A stretch of 64,000 bases of DNA from Pseudomonas mosselii (GTDB lineage: Bacteria > Pseudomonadota > Gammaproteobacteria > Pseudomonadales > Pseudomonadaceae): contig NZ_QJRP01000001.1 of the NCBI RefSeq assembly GCF_003205295.1, positions 310,001-374,000 of the forward strand. The letters are read 5' to 3'. This document shows, one piece after another, positions 18,164-26,291 of the stretch. A program made the translations under genes and the position numbers. The first letter of the stretch is position 1; each line of letters starts with the position of its first letter. The notes beneath the pieces are model-generated. The model had not been told where the DNA came from and searched no databases. It saw nothing but the letters and a program-made list of their open reading frames with translations.

Positions 18164-18473
18164 GGAGCGCTGGAAACCGGGCGTGAATGAACGGATCGGG
18201 CACTCTCCTGGGCCATCCTTTGCGCAGGCAAGTGGGCGAAGGATAGCCCGGATTCGCGGTGAATTGTGCAAGAGTAACGATTATCGATAAGAAAATTTAT
18301 ATGCGATAAAAATATAAAAGGTATTAGTTGTATTTATTGGGTCCGCGTCTAGGCTGATTTGCGGAGCCTGTGCTTGCCGGTCCCAGGGAGGGGTGCGTGC
18401 AAGTCCGTCGTCACCTTGCTGGCAAATACCGGGCATGGGCTCACCCACAATAACTCGACAGGGATGTGAGTGC
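18164..18473. promoter_or_regulatory. Divergent control region of the azapteridine (psd-like) operon
   Basis: 310 bases between the COG2345-type regulator and the first biosynthetic gene. It contains the most AT-rich stretch nearby (about 18275-18345). This holds the palindrome TTATCGATAA (18281-18290) and two CGATAA-plus-A-tract repeats starting at 18285 and 18304, 19 bases apart. Downstream are GGA motifs of CsrA/RsmA type. The promoter probably lies in the AT-rich part, giving a leader of about 100-150 bases. Confidence 0.6.
18458..18467 (+). promoter_or_regulatory. Consensus CsrA/RsmA binding site at the first psd-like gene
   Basis: ACAGGGATGT matches the CsrA SELEX core ACARGGAUGU at all ten positions. 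It ends six bases before the ATG at 18474, so the site is also the ribosome-binding site. A second GGA motif (CCCAGGGAGG) lies at 18383-18392 in the same leader. CsrA/RsmA bound here would block translation, relieved by RsmY/RsmZ under GacA. Confidence 0.75.
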
Positions 18474-19517
18474 ATGAATGCCCAGAAACCCGTGACCATC
18501 TACGAACACGCCGACGAACTGAACAGTCTGCAAGGCGTGGTCGACCTGGTGAAGCTCTCCGACCAGTACCGCCAGTCCGCCATCCTGCATTCGGCGCTGG
18601 CCCAGCGTGTGTTCGACCACACCCGCCAGCCGGTCAGCGCCCAGGCCCTGAGCGATGCGCTGGGTTGGGTGCCGAACAAGGGCCGCATCTTCCTCAACGC
18701 GCTGGTGGCCATGGGCCTGTTGAAGCGCACCGCGCAAGGTTTCGAGAACCTGCCGTTGAGCCAGCGTTTCCTGGTCAGCGACAGTGCCGAGTTCATCGGT
18801 CCGATCATCGACCACCAGCGCCTGCAGTGGCACAACTGGCCACGCCTGGACGAAGTGCTGCGCAGCCGCACCTCGCTGGATTTCCAGCAGGAAAACCGTT
18901 TCAAGCACGACCTGGCGGCCCGCGACGCCTTCAACGATGCCATGGTCCGTTTCAGCCAGCCCATGGTCGACGTGCTGCGCGACCTGCCGCTGTTCGACAA
19001 GGCCCGCCGGGTGATCGACCTGGCCGGTGGTCACGGCACCTACCTGGCCGAGATCGCCAGCCGAAATCCGCAGGTCAAGGGCGAGGTCTGGGACCTGGAA
19101 CCGACCCGCGAGGCAGCTGCGGCCACCTTCGCCAAGTACCGTCTCGACGACCGCCTGGGCTTCCATGCCCGCAACCTGCTGGACCTGGCGCAGTACCAGG
19201 GCGAACAGGCCGACGTGGTGATGCTCAACGACTGCCTGCACTACTTCACCCGCGAGCAGGTGCGCACCCTGATCGCCGGCGCCGCCGGCATGGTCGAGGG
19301 TGACGGCGCGCTGCTGGTGCTGAGCATGGCCCTGGAGGATGACGAGATCCATCCGGCGCTGTCGGCCGACTTCTCCCTGCACATGATGCTCAACACGGTC
19401 AACGGCGAGCTGCACCCGACCCGTTACCTGATCGACAGCATGGCTTCGGCGGGGCTGAGCGTGGAACAGGAGCCGATAGGCCGCTACACCCTGCTGATCG
19501 GCCGGAGGGCTGCCTGA
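18474..19517 (+). CDS. psdA: Family-2 SAM methyltransferase, first gene of the azapteridine operon
   Basis: 347 residues. The N-terminal winged-helix dimerisation region (about 20-105) is followed by a Rossmann SAM domain with VIDLAGGHGTYLAEIA. A His in LNDCLHYF takes the place of the usual catalytic His of plant-type O-methyltransferases. The start MNAQKPVTIYEH is preceded by the CsrA-type site overlapping the ribosome site. The stop shares one base with the next gene's ATG (TGATG). By position it corresponds to psdA of the P. mosselii pseudoiodinine cluster as I recall it. Its methyl acceptor is probably a late azapteridine or pyrazolotriazine intermediate; this is inference. Confidence 0.85.
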   Translation: MNAQKPVTIYEHADELNSLQGVVDLVKLSDQYRQSAILHSALAQRVFDHTRQPVSAQALSDALGWVPNKGRIFLNALVAMGLLKRTAQGFENLPLSQRFLVSDSAEFIGPIIDHQRLQWHNWPRLDEVLRSRTSLDFQQENRFKHDLAARDAFNDAMVRFSQPMVDVLRDLPLFDKARRVIDLAGGHGTYLAEIASRNPQVKGEVWDLEPTREAAAATFAKYRLDDRLGFHARNLLDLAQYQGEQADVVMLNDCLHYFTREQVRTLIAGAAGMVEGDGALLVLSMALEDDEIHPALSADFSLHMMLNTVNGELHPTRYLIDSMASAGLSVEQEPIGRYTLLIGRRAA

Positions 19518-20410
19518 TGCTGCGCTTGTTGGCATTGCATGCCGCGCCGCTTGGCGACGCGGCGGCCCAGGCCCTGGACAGCCTGGGCAGCGCAGCGGCG
19601 GCGGCGGGTTTCAGCCTGCAGGTCAGCCAGAAGCCGGCCGGCCAGGGGCCTGTGGACGCGGTCTGCCTGCTGCTCGACAGCGCCACGCCACCGGCGGCGT
19701 TGAACACGCTGCTCAACGAGGCCAGCGGGCTGTGCCGCAACACCGCGCTGGTGCTGCTCCGTGTGCAGGGTGCACTGGCGCAGTTGCCGCCCGCCAGCGG
19801 TGTGATCGCCCAGTGGCAGCAGGCGAGCCAGGGCTTCCTCTATCCGTACTCGCTGGATATCGGCGCCGGGCAGGCGCCGGAACTGGCGATCAAGGACTGG
19901 CTGGCAGGCTTCGCCAAGTTTGCGGCCGCGACCAAGCTGTGGCGTTCGCTCGACGGCCTGGGGCTGGACGAAGCAGCACGGGCCGCGCAGCGCCCCGAGC
20001 TGAACCACGTCAATATCCTCACTCGCGACCTTGAAGCCTCGAAGGCGTTCTACAGCGACATCCTTGGCGCCAACTACTGCTACAACCTGGGGCCGCGCAA
20101 GGCCGTGATGGAGCTCAACGGCTTCGACTTCTTCATCGAGCAGAGCGAGTCGTTCAGCTACCCGGCCGGCTATCACATCGGTGTGCGGGCACTGCCCGAG
20201 GATGTGCGGCGTATCGCCGAACAAGTCAGCGCCGCCGGCACCATCAAGCTGGTCAAGGGCAACGGCCCGGCGCCGGGCTACCACCATGGGCCGGACAACG
20301 TGCGCAGCGCGGTCTACTTCGAGGACCCGGATGGCCTGGTGATCGAAGTCTACAGCGCTGAAGTGGAGATGATCGAAAGCAACCCACGGTTGCTCCTCGA
20401 CCGCCTCTGA
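19517..20410 (+). CDS. psdB: VOC/glyoxalase-fold protein with extra N-terminal domain
   Basis: 297 residues. About 155-297 is a vicinal-oxygen-chelate domain (ELNHVNILTRDLEASKAFYSDILG, GYHIGVRAL, VYFEDPDGLVIEVYSAE). The likely metal ligands are His in NHVNI and Glu in VIEVY. Residues 1-150 form a separate alpha/beta-like region that I do not recognise. It overlaps the preceding methyltransferase by one base and is second in the operon. VOC enzymes do dioxygenation, isomerisation and ring cleavage, so it is a candidate for the step that converts the toxoflavin-type ring to a pyrazolotriazine. The symbol is by gene order only. Confidence 0.75.
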   Translation: MLRLLALHAAPLGDAAAQALDSLGSAAAAAGFSLQVSQKPAGQGPVDAVCLLLDSATPPAALNTLLNEASGLCRNTALVLLRVQGALAQLPPASGVIAQWQQASQGFLYPYSLDIGAGQAPELAIKDWLAGFAKFAAATKLWRSLDGLGLDEAARAAQRPELNHVNILTRDLEASKAFYSDILGANYCYNLGPRKAVMELNGFDFFIEQSESFSYPAGYHIGVRALPEDVRRIAEQVSAAGTIKLVKGNGPAPGYHHGPDNVRSAVYFEDPDGLVIEVYSAEVEMIESNPRLLLDRL

Positions 20411-20466
20411 CCCCACGTCGTCGCAGGTCTGCCGCCAGGCAGGCCTGTGCCCAGGCAGGTATTTGC

Positions 20467-21477
20467 ATGAATAGCTACAAACAGTGGCATTGGCCACGGC
20501 TGCCCAGCCCGCTGCCCAAGGATGTCAGTGACCGGGCGTTGATGGGTTACCCGCAACATTACCAGGAGCACCCGTTGCAGGCGCAGGTCGCCACGGCGCT
20601 CGACGATCTGCTCCAGGCGCCGCTGGATGTCCTGCTGACGCTGCTCGAGCAGCCGCGCCAACCCTTGGCCCGGCGCATCGCCGCCGGCGAAGTGCTGGCA
20701 TTGCGCGGCGATCCACGCATCGACATCTTCGCGCCGCAGATGATCGACATCCCCGCCGCGCGGGCGCACATCGGCCTTGACCCGCGCGCGGTCGAGCAGG
20801 TGATGGACCAGTTCGACGGGCTCGGCCTGGACCGCAGCTGGATTGACAAGGAGACCCCGCGCCACGCAGTGGAGCTGGCGGCGTTTCGTATCGCTCGCTT
20901 CCCGGTGACGCACCAGGAGTACCGCCAGTTCCTGCTCGACAGCGGGCATGCCGGCATCCCCGACGGCTGGGCGTTCGGCCGTTACCCGCGGCACCACGCC
21001 AACCATCCGGTGTACAGCGTCTCGGCCAGTGACGCCGACGCCTACGCCCGGTGGCTGAGCGAGCGCACCGGCCGGTGCTTCGCCCTGCCCAGCGAGGCGC
21101 AATGGGAATATGCCGCGGCCGGCCCCGAAGGCCGCCAGTTCCCCTGGGGCGACGCCTACCAGGTCGAGCAGGCCAACACCGCCGAGCTGGGCTACCTGGA
21201 CAGCACGCCGGTCGGCGTGTTCGTCGACGCCGCCTCGCCCTTCGGGGTGCTGGACATGGCCGGCAACGTCGAGGAGTACGTGGCCGAGGATTACCGGCCA
21301 TACCCCGGTGGCCCGCAGATCGAGGACGACCTGGTGCTCGATGTCGGCACCCATCGCGTGGCCCGCGGTGGCAGTTTCACCCGTTTCCGCGACCTGGCGC
21401 GCACCGCGCGCCGCCACGGGCGTTACCCACGACCGATCTACGTCATGGGTTTTCGCCTGGTTGAAAACCACAACTGA
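20467..21477 (+). CDS. psdC: SUMF1/formylglycine-generating-enzyme-domain protein (ToxD-like)
   Basis: 336 residues. The C-terminal two-thirds (about 125-336) carries FGE-sulfatase/EgtB-like motifs: FRIARFPVTHQEYRQFL, LPSEAQWEYAAAGPEGRQFPWGD, GVLDMAGNVEEY and VARGGSFTRFRDLARTARR. The N-terminal about 110 residues are helical. In the toxoflavin pathway of Burkholderia the protein with this domain is ToxD, acting after the pyrimidine is made, in triazine-ring formation. It starts 56 bases after the VOC gene. Its exact chemistry is not something the sequence shows. Confidence 0.82.
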   Translation: MNSYKQWHWPRLPSPLPKDVSDRALMGYPQHYQEHPLQAQVATALDDLLQAPLDVLLTLLEQPRQPLARRIAAGEVLALRGDPRIDIFAPQMIDIPAARAHIGLDPRAVEQVMDQFDGLGLDRSWIDKETPRHAVELAAFRIARFPVTHQEYRQFLLDSGHAGIPDGWAFGRYPRHHANHPVYSVSASDADAYARWLSERTGRCFALPSEAQWEYAAAGPEGRQFPWGDAYQVEQANTAELGYLDSTPVGVFVDAASPFGVLDMAGNVEEYVAEDYRPYPGGPQIEDDLVLDVGTHRVARGGSFTRFRDLARTARRHGRYPRPIYVMGFRLVENHN

Positions 21478-21511
21478 GTTGTTCCGTCTTCCGTGCAAGA
21501 GGTCTGATTCC

Positions 21512-22108
21512 ATGAACAAGGATGTTTCGCTTCACACCATCGTGCCGATTTCCATCCTCGGCGGCGATGTCGACGCCCATTTCTTCGGCTTCCACGGCTT
21601 CGAACGTGACCAGGAGCACTTCGCCGTCGGCATCGGCCGCGAGCAGTGCGACGTGCCGTTGGTGCGGGTGCACTCCGAATGCATCACCGGCGATGTCTTC
21701 GGCTCGCAGCGCTGCGATTGCGGCCCACAGTTGCAGGAGGCGCTGCGCACCCTCAAGGAAGTGGGCGGCTACCTGATCTACCTGCGCCAGGAAGGGCGCG
21801 GCATCGGCCTGTACTCCAAGTTCGAGGCCTACCTGCTGCAGGACAAGGGCCTGGACACCTACGAGGCCAACCTGCGCCTGAACCACCTGGCCGACTCGCG
21901 CTCCTTCGACCCGGCCGTGCAGATCCTCCGGGCCCTGGGCGTTGACCAGTGCCGGTTGCTGACCAACAACCCGGAGAAGGTCGCGCAGCTGCGCGCCGGT
22001 GGCATCGATGTGATCGAACAGGTGCCCACCGGGGTGTTCCTGACCAATCACAACCGCAACTACCTGCAGGCGAAGGCGGTCAAGTCCAGCCATTCGATCA
22101 AGCTCTGA
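21512..22108 (+). CDS. psdD: GTP cyclohydrolase II paralogue (ToxB-like)
   Basis: 198 residues, RibA-like throughout. The zinc cysteines lie in SECITGDVFGSQRCDCG, the catalytic region is LRQEGRGIGL, and YLLQDKGLDTYEANLRLNH and LLTNNPEKV follow. It hydrolyses GTP to the 2,5-diamino-6-ribosylamino-pyrimidinone phosphate that feeds both riboflavin and azapteridines. It has no fused RibB domain and sits inside the specialised cluster, so it is a dedicated copy equivalent to ToxB. The ribosome site AAGAGG is 10 bases before the ATG. Confidence 0.92.
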   Translation: MNKDVSLHTIVPISILGGDVDAHFFGFHGFERDQEHFAVGIGREQCDVPLVRVHSECITGDVFGSQRCDCGPQLQEALRTLKEVGGYLIYLRQEGRGIGLYSKFEAYLLQDKGLDTYEANLRLNHLADSRSFDPAVQILRALGVDQCRLLTNNPEKVAQLRAGGIDVIEQVPTGVFLTNHNRNYLQAKAVKSSHSIKL

Positions 22109-22131
22109 CTCCAGCGAAAAAGGATCTTTCG

Positions 22132-23823
22132 ATGAAACACATTGGCCCTATCAGCGGTATCGCCGCCCATGCCGCGCGCTTCGTCGCCACCGCCGGCTAC
22201 GACAACCAGGTGATCCTGTGGAACGCCGCCACCGGCGAGCCGATCCACCGCGTGCACCACGACCACCTGGCCAACCAGTGCGCCTTCAGCGGTGACGGCA
22301 AGCACCTGGTCAGCGCCAGCAGCGACTACACCGCGCGCATCTGGGAAGTGCCGAGCATGCGCCTGAAAGCCGTGCTGCAGGGGCACAACGACGATGTCGA
22401 GATGGCAGTGTTCTCGCCTGACAGCCAGCGCGTGGCGACCTGCTCGCGCGATCACGTGCTGCGCATCTTCGATCTCGACGGCGTGCAGTTGCAGGCGTTC
22501 CACGGCCACCAGGCCGACGTCATCTCGGTGGTCTGGTCGCCGGACGGCCAGCGCCTGATCTCCAGCAGCGACGATGGCACCGTGCGCCAGTGGGACACCC
22601 GCAGCGGCGAGCAATGCGACGAGGTGGACATCGGCGGCGTGGAGACCGACACCATCGCCATCACCCGCGAAGGCGTGGTGTTCGCCGGGGATGACGAGGG
22701 GCGCATCTCGATCATCGCCCAGGGCCAGGTGCAGACCGTGCCGGCCCACGCCGCGGGGATCAAGCGCATCGTCTGGAACGACGACAAGCGCCTGCTGGTG
22801 AGCCTGAGCTACGACCGTTCGGCGATCCTCTGGACCTTCGACGCCGGGCGCAACCTGGTCAGGCGCCGTAGCACCGCGCTGCCGAGCATCGTCTGGCCGC
22901 GCAGCTGCGCCTTCGTCGGCGACGAGCAGCTGGTGTTCGCCACCTTCGGTTCGCGCTATGCCACCTGGAACTACGAGCAGGACCAGTGGCAGGTGTCGGG
23001 CATCGAGCCGGCGGTGAGCATCAACGCCGTGGTGCGCAGCGACGAGCGCCAGTACAGCATCGGCGACGCCGGCATCCTGCACCGTGACGACCAGCCGGTG
23101 ACCGCGGTGGGTAGCCTGTGCAACTTCCTTCTGCCGTTCGGTCCGCTGCTGCTGACCGGTGGCCAGATGGGCCAGGTGTTCGACGGCCTGTCCGGGCGCA
23201 TGCTGTACCAGCACCGTTCGCCGCTCAACTGTGGCGCCACCTTCGTCAAGAATGGCGAGGACCTGGCGCTGATCGGCACCTACACCGGCGAGGGCCTGGT
23301 GTTCGGCCACGATGGCCACGGCGGGCTGCGCCTGGTGGCGTCGATCCCGATGCACGACAACGCGATCAAGGGCGTGGCCGCCGACGAGCGTCACCTGTTC
23401 AGCGTGTGTGCCTCGGCCGACGCCGCGCTGCACAGCATCGCCGACTTCAGCTGCGTGCGGCATATCGAGGGAGCGCATACGCGCATTTCCAACGGCTGCT
23501 GCCCGATCACCGGCGGCTTCGCCAGCATCGGTCGCGACCTCAAGCTGCGCCTGTGGCTGGAAACCGGCGACGAGGTGTTCGACTCGCCGCACCAGCACTC
23601 GATCAAGTGCATCGCCGCCTCCGGCGATGGCCGGGTGATCGCCACCGCGGCCTACAACGGTACCGTGGCGCTGTTCGACCTGGCCTCGCGGCGCTGGCTG
23701 CCCATGCAGCGACCGACCGCCAGCGGCATTTCCTGCCTGACCCACGACGCCGTCCGCGACGCCTTTTTGGCCAGTTCCTATGACGGGCGTATCTACGGCA
23801 TCGACGCCCGCCTCGCGTCCTGA
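22132..23823 (+). CDS. psdE: WD40-repeat protein (ToxC-like)
   Basis: 563 residues made almost entirely of WD40 blades, for example AARFVATAGYDNQVILWNAATGE, DGKHLVSASSDYTARIWEV and DGTVRQWDTRSGEQ. About 10-12 repeats suggest two propellers. No signal peptide or membrane segment. ToxC of the toxoflavin cluster is a WD-repeat protein essential for synthesis without an assigned reaction; this gene is its counterpart. An AAAGGA ribosome site precedes the ATG at 22132, which I prefer over the longer open frame because it starts at the first blade. Confidence 0.85.
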   Translation: MKHIGPISGIAAHAARFVATAGYDNQVILWNAATGEPIHRVHHDHLANQCAFSGDGKHLVSASSDYTARIWEVPSMRLKAVLQGHNDDVEMAVFSPDSQRVATCSRDHVLRIFDLDGVQLQAFHGHQADVISVVWSPDGQRLISSSDDGTVRQWDTRSGEQCDEVDIGGVETDTIAITREGVVFAGDDEGRISIIAQGQVQTVPAHAAGIKRIVWNDDKRLLVSLSYDRSAILWTFDAGRNLVRRRSTALPSIVWPRSCAFVGDEQLVFATFGSRYATWNYEQDQWQVSGIEPAVSINAVVRSDERQYSIGDAGILHRDDQPVTAVGSLCNFLLPFGPLLLTGGQMGQVFDGLSGRMLYQHRSPLNCGATFVKNGEDLALIGTYTGEGLVFGHDGHGGLRLVASIPMHDNAIKGVAADERHLFSVCASADAALHSIADFSCVRHIEGAHTRISNGCCPITGGFASIGRDLKLRLWLETGDEVFDSPHQHSIKCIAASGDGRVIATAAYNGTVALFDLASRRWLPMQRPTASGISCLTHDAVRDAFLASSYDGRIYGIDARLAS

Positions 23824-23835
23824 AGGAGCAGCACG

Positions 23836-24495
23836 ATGAGCAAGCAAGCAAGCGACTTCATGGCCCAGGGTGATTACCGCAAGGCCCTCGACACCTCGTT
23901 CGTGCACCGCTACAGCCATGGCGAGGACGAGTGGTCGTGGGACATCGGCATGATCCAGGCGGCCCAGGCCTTCCTTGAGCGCCTGGACCCACGGGCCGAC
24001 CAGCATGTGCTGGACATCGGCGTGGGGCGTGGCCGTGATGCCTCCACCTTCATCCTCGCCGGACACCGGGTCACCGGGCTGGATATCGTCGAGAACTCCA
24101 GCTGGCCTTTGTTGCGCAAGCGTTGGGGCGATCGCCTGGACCTGGTGAACAAGGCCATGCAGGACTGGCAGCCGGCGCCGGGCACGGTGTTCGACGCGGC
24201 CCTGGACAATGGCTGCTTCCACCACCAGCACCCGGATGAGTGGGCTGCGTACCTGGGCCATGTGCGCCGCCTGCTGCGCCCCGGCGCGCTGGTGGGGCTG
24301 AACGTGTTCGGGGTCGACGCGGCCCATCCGCAGCCAGGCTGGCGCGAAATGGACAACCAGCGCCAGGGTTACTTCTTCACCGACGACGGCATCCGCCAGA
24401 CCCTCGAGGCCCATGGTTTTACCTGGCAGGGGCTGGAGGTGATCGAGCGCCAGCATGGCGAGGCCCGCTACCTGCTGGCCCTGGTCCGCACGTGA
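23836..24495 (+). CDS. psdF: Class I SAM-dependent methyltransferase (small)
   Basis: 219 residues with one Rossmann SAM domain: HVLDIGVGRGRDASTFILAG (motif I), VTGLDIVE (acidic loop), and FDAALDNGCFHHQHPDEW in the post-II region. Overall it resembles the TPMT/TehB-like small methyltransferases. It lies 12 bases after the WD40 gene and overlaps the next gene by 4 bases (GTGA). It is the second methyltransferase of the operon. B. glumae toxoflavin clusters do not have it, so it probably performs a step specific to this product. Confidence 0.82.
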   Translation: MSKQASDFMAQGDYRKALDTSFVHRYSHGEDEWSWDIGMIQAAQAFLERLDPRADQHVLDIGVGRGRDASTFILAGHRVTGLDIVENSSWPLLRKRWGDRLDLVNKAMQDWQPAPGTVFDAALDNGCFHHQHPDEWAAYLGHVRRLLRPGALVGLNVFGVDAAHPQPGWREMDNQRQGYFFTDDGIRQTLEAHGFTWQGLEVIERQHGEARYLLALVRT

Positions 24496-25406
24496 GTGCG
24501 ATCGACCGTCACTACCTGGACATGGCCCTGGCGCTCGCCAGCCAGGGCCTGTACAGCACCATGCCCAATCCGCGGGTTGGCTGCGTGATCGTCAACGCGG
24601 GGCAAGTGGTGGGGCGCGGCTGGCACCAGCGCGCCGGCCAGGCCCACGCCGAAGTGCACGCCTTGCGCGAGGCGGGCACGGCGGCGCGGGGGGCAACCGC
24701 CTATGTGACCCTGGAGCCCTGTGGCCACCATGGGCGCACACCGCCGTGCGCCGATGCCCTGGTGGCGGCGGGGGTGCGTCGGGTGGTCACGGCCAGCGGC
24801 GACGTCTCGCAGAGCATCGGCGCGGATCGCCTGCGCGAGGCAGGCATTGCGGTCGAGGCATTGCCTTGCCCGCGGGCGCGGGCGCTCAATCGCGGGTTCT
24901 TCTCGCGCATCGAGCGTCAGCGCCCGTGGGTGCGGGTGTTGCGTCCGGCGGCGCTGGAGATAGGGGCGTTGGGCGAGGGCGCAATGTTCAGCCACTGCGA
25001 CGAACAGGCGCCCCTGGCGCACTGGCGGGGCAGGGCCTCGGCGGTGTTGACCACCTGTGACTGGGTGAAGGCCGGCGACACCTCGCTGATGGCACAGGTG
25101 GCCGAGCAAAGGGCCGAGCCGGTGGTGCCCTTGCGGGTGCTGATCGACCAGGGGCTGGACTGCCCGGCTTCGGCCAAGGTGCTGGATGGGCGGGCGCCGA
25201 CGTTGGTGCTGCATGGCGCGCAGGCGTGGCGGGACGGGCGCTATGCACGGGTCCGTTGCCAGGTGCTGGAGGATCTTGGTGTCCTGCAGGTGTTACACGC
25301 GCTGCATGAGCTCGACTGCAACGAAGTCCAGGTCGAGGCCGACCCGGCCTGGTGCGAGGCCCTCGCGCGTCAGGGGCTGGTGGACGAATGGCTGGTGCAG
25401 GTCTGA
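24492..25406 (+). CDS. psdG: RibD-like pyrimidine deaminase (ToxE-like)
   Basis: 304 residues with a GTG start overlapping the previous stop as GTGA. The N-terminal deaminase domain has zinc motifs HAEVHAL (His52) and PCGHHGRTPPCADAL. The C-terminal half follows the RibD reductase fold loosely, with weak NADPH motifs. ToxE is the deaminase of the toxoflavin route. The enzyme should deaminate the product of the adjacent cyclohydrolase. It is the last gene of the operon, followed by a REP inverted pair. Confidence 0.86.
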   Translation: MSAIDRHYLDMALALASQGLYSTMPNPRVGCVIVNAGQVVGRGWHQRAGQAHAEVHALREAGTAARGATAYVTLEPCGHHGRTPPCADALVAAGVRRVVTASGDVSQSIGADRLREAGIAVEALPCPRARALNRGFFSRIERQRPWVRVLRPAALEIGALGEGAMFSHCDEQAPLAHWRGRASAVLTTCDWVKAGDTSLMAQVAEQRAEPVVPLRVLIDQGLDCPASAKVLDGRAPTLVLHGAQAWRDGRYARVRCQVLEDLGVLQVLHALHELDCNEVQVEADPAWCEALARQGLVDEWLVQV

Positions 25407-25428
25407 GGCCTTCGTGAGCGCTGTACTA

Positions 25429-25550
25429 TCCCTGTGGGAGCGGCCTTGCGTCGCGAAAGGGCCGCAAAGCGGCCCCAGCAATTTCAGTGTTTCACCACAA
25501 TAGGGGCTGCTGCGCAGCCCTTTCGCGACGCAAGGCCGCTCCCACAGGGA
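25429..25550. repeat. Perfect inverted pair of P. putida-type REP elements
   Basis: Arms 25429-25461 and 25518-25550 are 33-base perfect reverse complements (TCCCTGTGGGAGCGGCC and so on). Inside are smaller hairpins (GGGCCGCAAAGCGGCCC and GGGCTGCTGCGCAGCCC). It lies exactly between the convergent psd-like operon and the ToxA/MFS operon, where it can serve as a bidirectional terminator. Confidence 0.85.
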
Positions 25551-25562
25551 AATTCGATGATC

Positions 25563-26291
25563 CTAGCGACTGCAGATCAACCCGACCTGCAGGCTGTTCT
25601 GCTCGAACAGATCCCAGTACCCCGGTGGATGCGCCTTCTTGCGGATCCCGCTGATCAGCGGTGCGATCCAGCGCACGTTATGCAGGCCGACATCGTGGGC
25701 GGCTTGTTCGTAGACCGACTTGTGCCAGCGGTAATAGGTGAAGTCCGCAGGCGGCGTGCTCATGAACTGGCCCCGGCAGCGCAAGCCGCCTTCCACCGGT
25801 TGTTCGTCCAGCACACGGATGCCGTACTCGGTGAAGTTGCCCCGGGCCAGGTCGAAGGCAGGATTTGCCGTGTAGGCGATCAGTTGCCCGGCCGGCTTGA
25901 GGTTAAGGGCGACGCTCTCGAACATGCGCCGCAGCTCCTCGACGCTGCCGGCGTAGTTGAACAGCCAGGCGGCGGTGACCTTGTCGAACTGGCCGATGCG
26001 GCCCATCTGCGCGACGTCGCGCACTTCGTAGGCGATGCCGTCGTTGGCCTGGCGCGCCTGGTGGATCATGCTCGGCGAGATGTCCACGCCGTGTACCCGC
26101 GCCGCGCCCCAGTCCTTCAGGCGCCGGCTGAAGAAACCATGGCCGCAGGCCAGGTCGAGGATCTCCTCGCCGTTCACTTCGCCGGCCATGTAGCGGAAGG
26201 TGTCGACTTCGACCCCGCGCTGGCTGGCGTGGCTGGTGAAGTCTTCGAACTGCTCGCTGATTCGCTCGTAGACTTCCTTGGATTCCTTCAT
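25563..26291 (-). CDS. ToxA-like SAM-dependent N-methyltransferase
   Basis: 242 residues, close to the 245 of Burkholderia ToxA. The amino end YERISEQFEDFTSHASQRGVEVDTF, motif I ILDLACGHGFFSRRL, VHGVDISPSMI, AAWLFNYAGSVEELRRMF and the C-terminal HPPGYWDLFEQNSLQVGLIC all resemble ToxA as I recall it. ToxA methylates 1,6-didesmethyltoxoflavin twice to toxoflavin. The ATG at 26291 overlaps the upstream MFS stop (ATGA) and has AGGAG 5 bases upstream. It faces the psd-like operon convergently. The substrate could be 1,6-didesmethyltoxoflavin or a later product. Confidence 0.82.
   Translation of the reverse strand: MKESKEVYERISEQFEDFTSHASQRGVEVDTFRYMAGEVNGEEILDLACGHGFFSRRLKDWGAARVHGVDISPSMIHQARQANDGIAYEVRDVAQMGRIGQFDKVTAAWLFNYAGSVEELRRMFESVALNLKPAGQLIAYTANPAFDLARGNFTEYGIRVLDEQPVEGGLRCRGQFMSTPPADFTYYRWHKSVYEQAAHDVGLHNVRWIAPLISGIRKKAHPPGYWDLFEQNSLQVGLICSR

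Noticed and set aside
22060-24456. 798-codon open frame antisense to the WD40 and methyltransferase genes
   Set aside because: Spans two real genes and their junction on the other strand; shadow of high third-position GC.
11026-25406. NRPS and azapteridine operon as one hybrid biosynthetic system
   Set aside because: They are separated by a REP element and a leftward regulator, have different local regulators, and the known azapteridine route needs no peptide synthetase.
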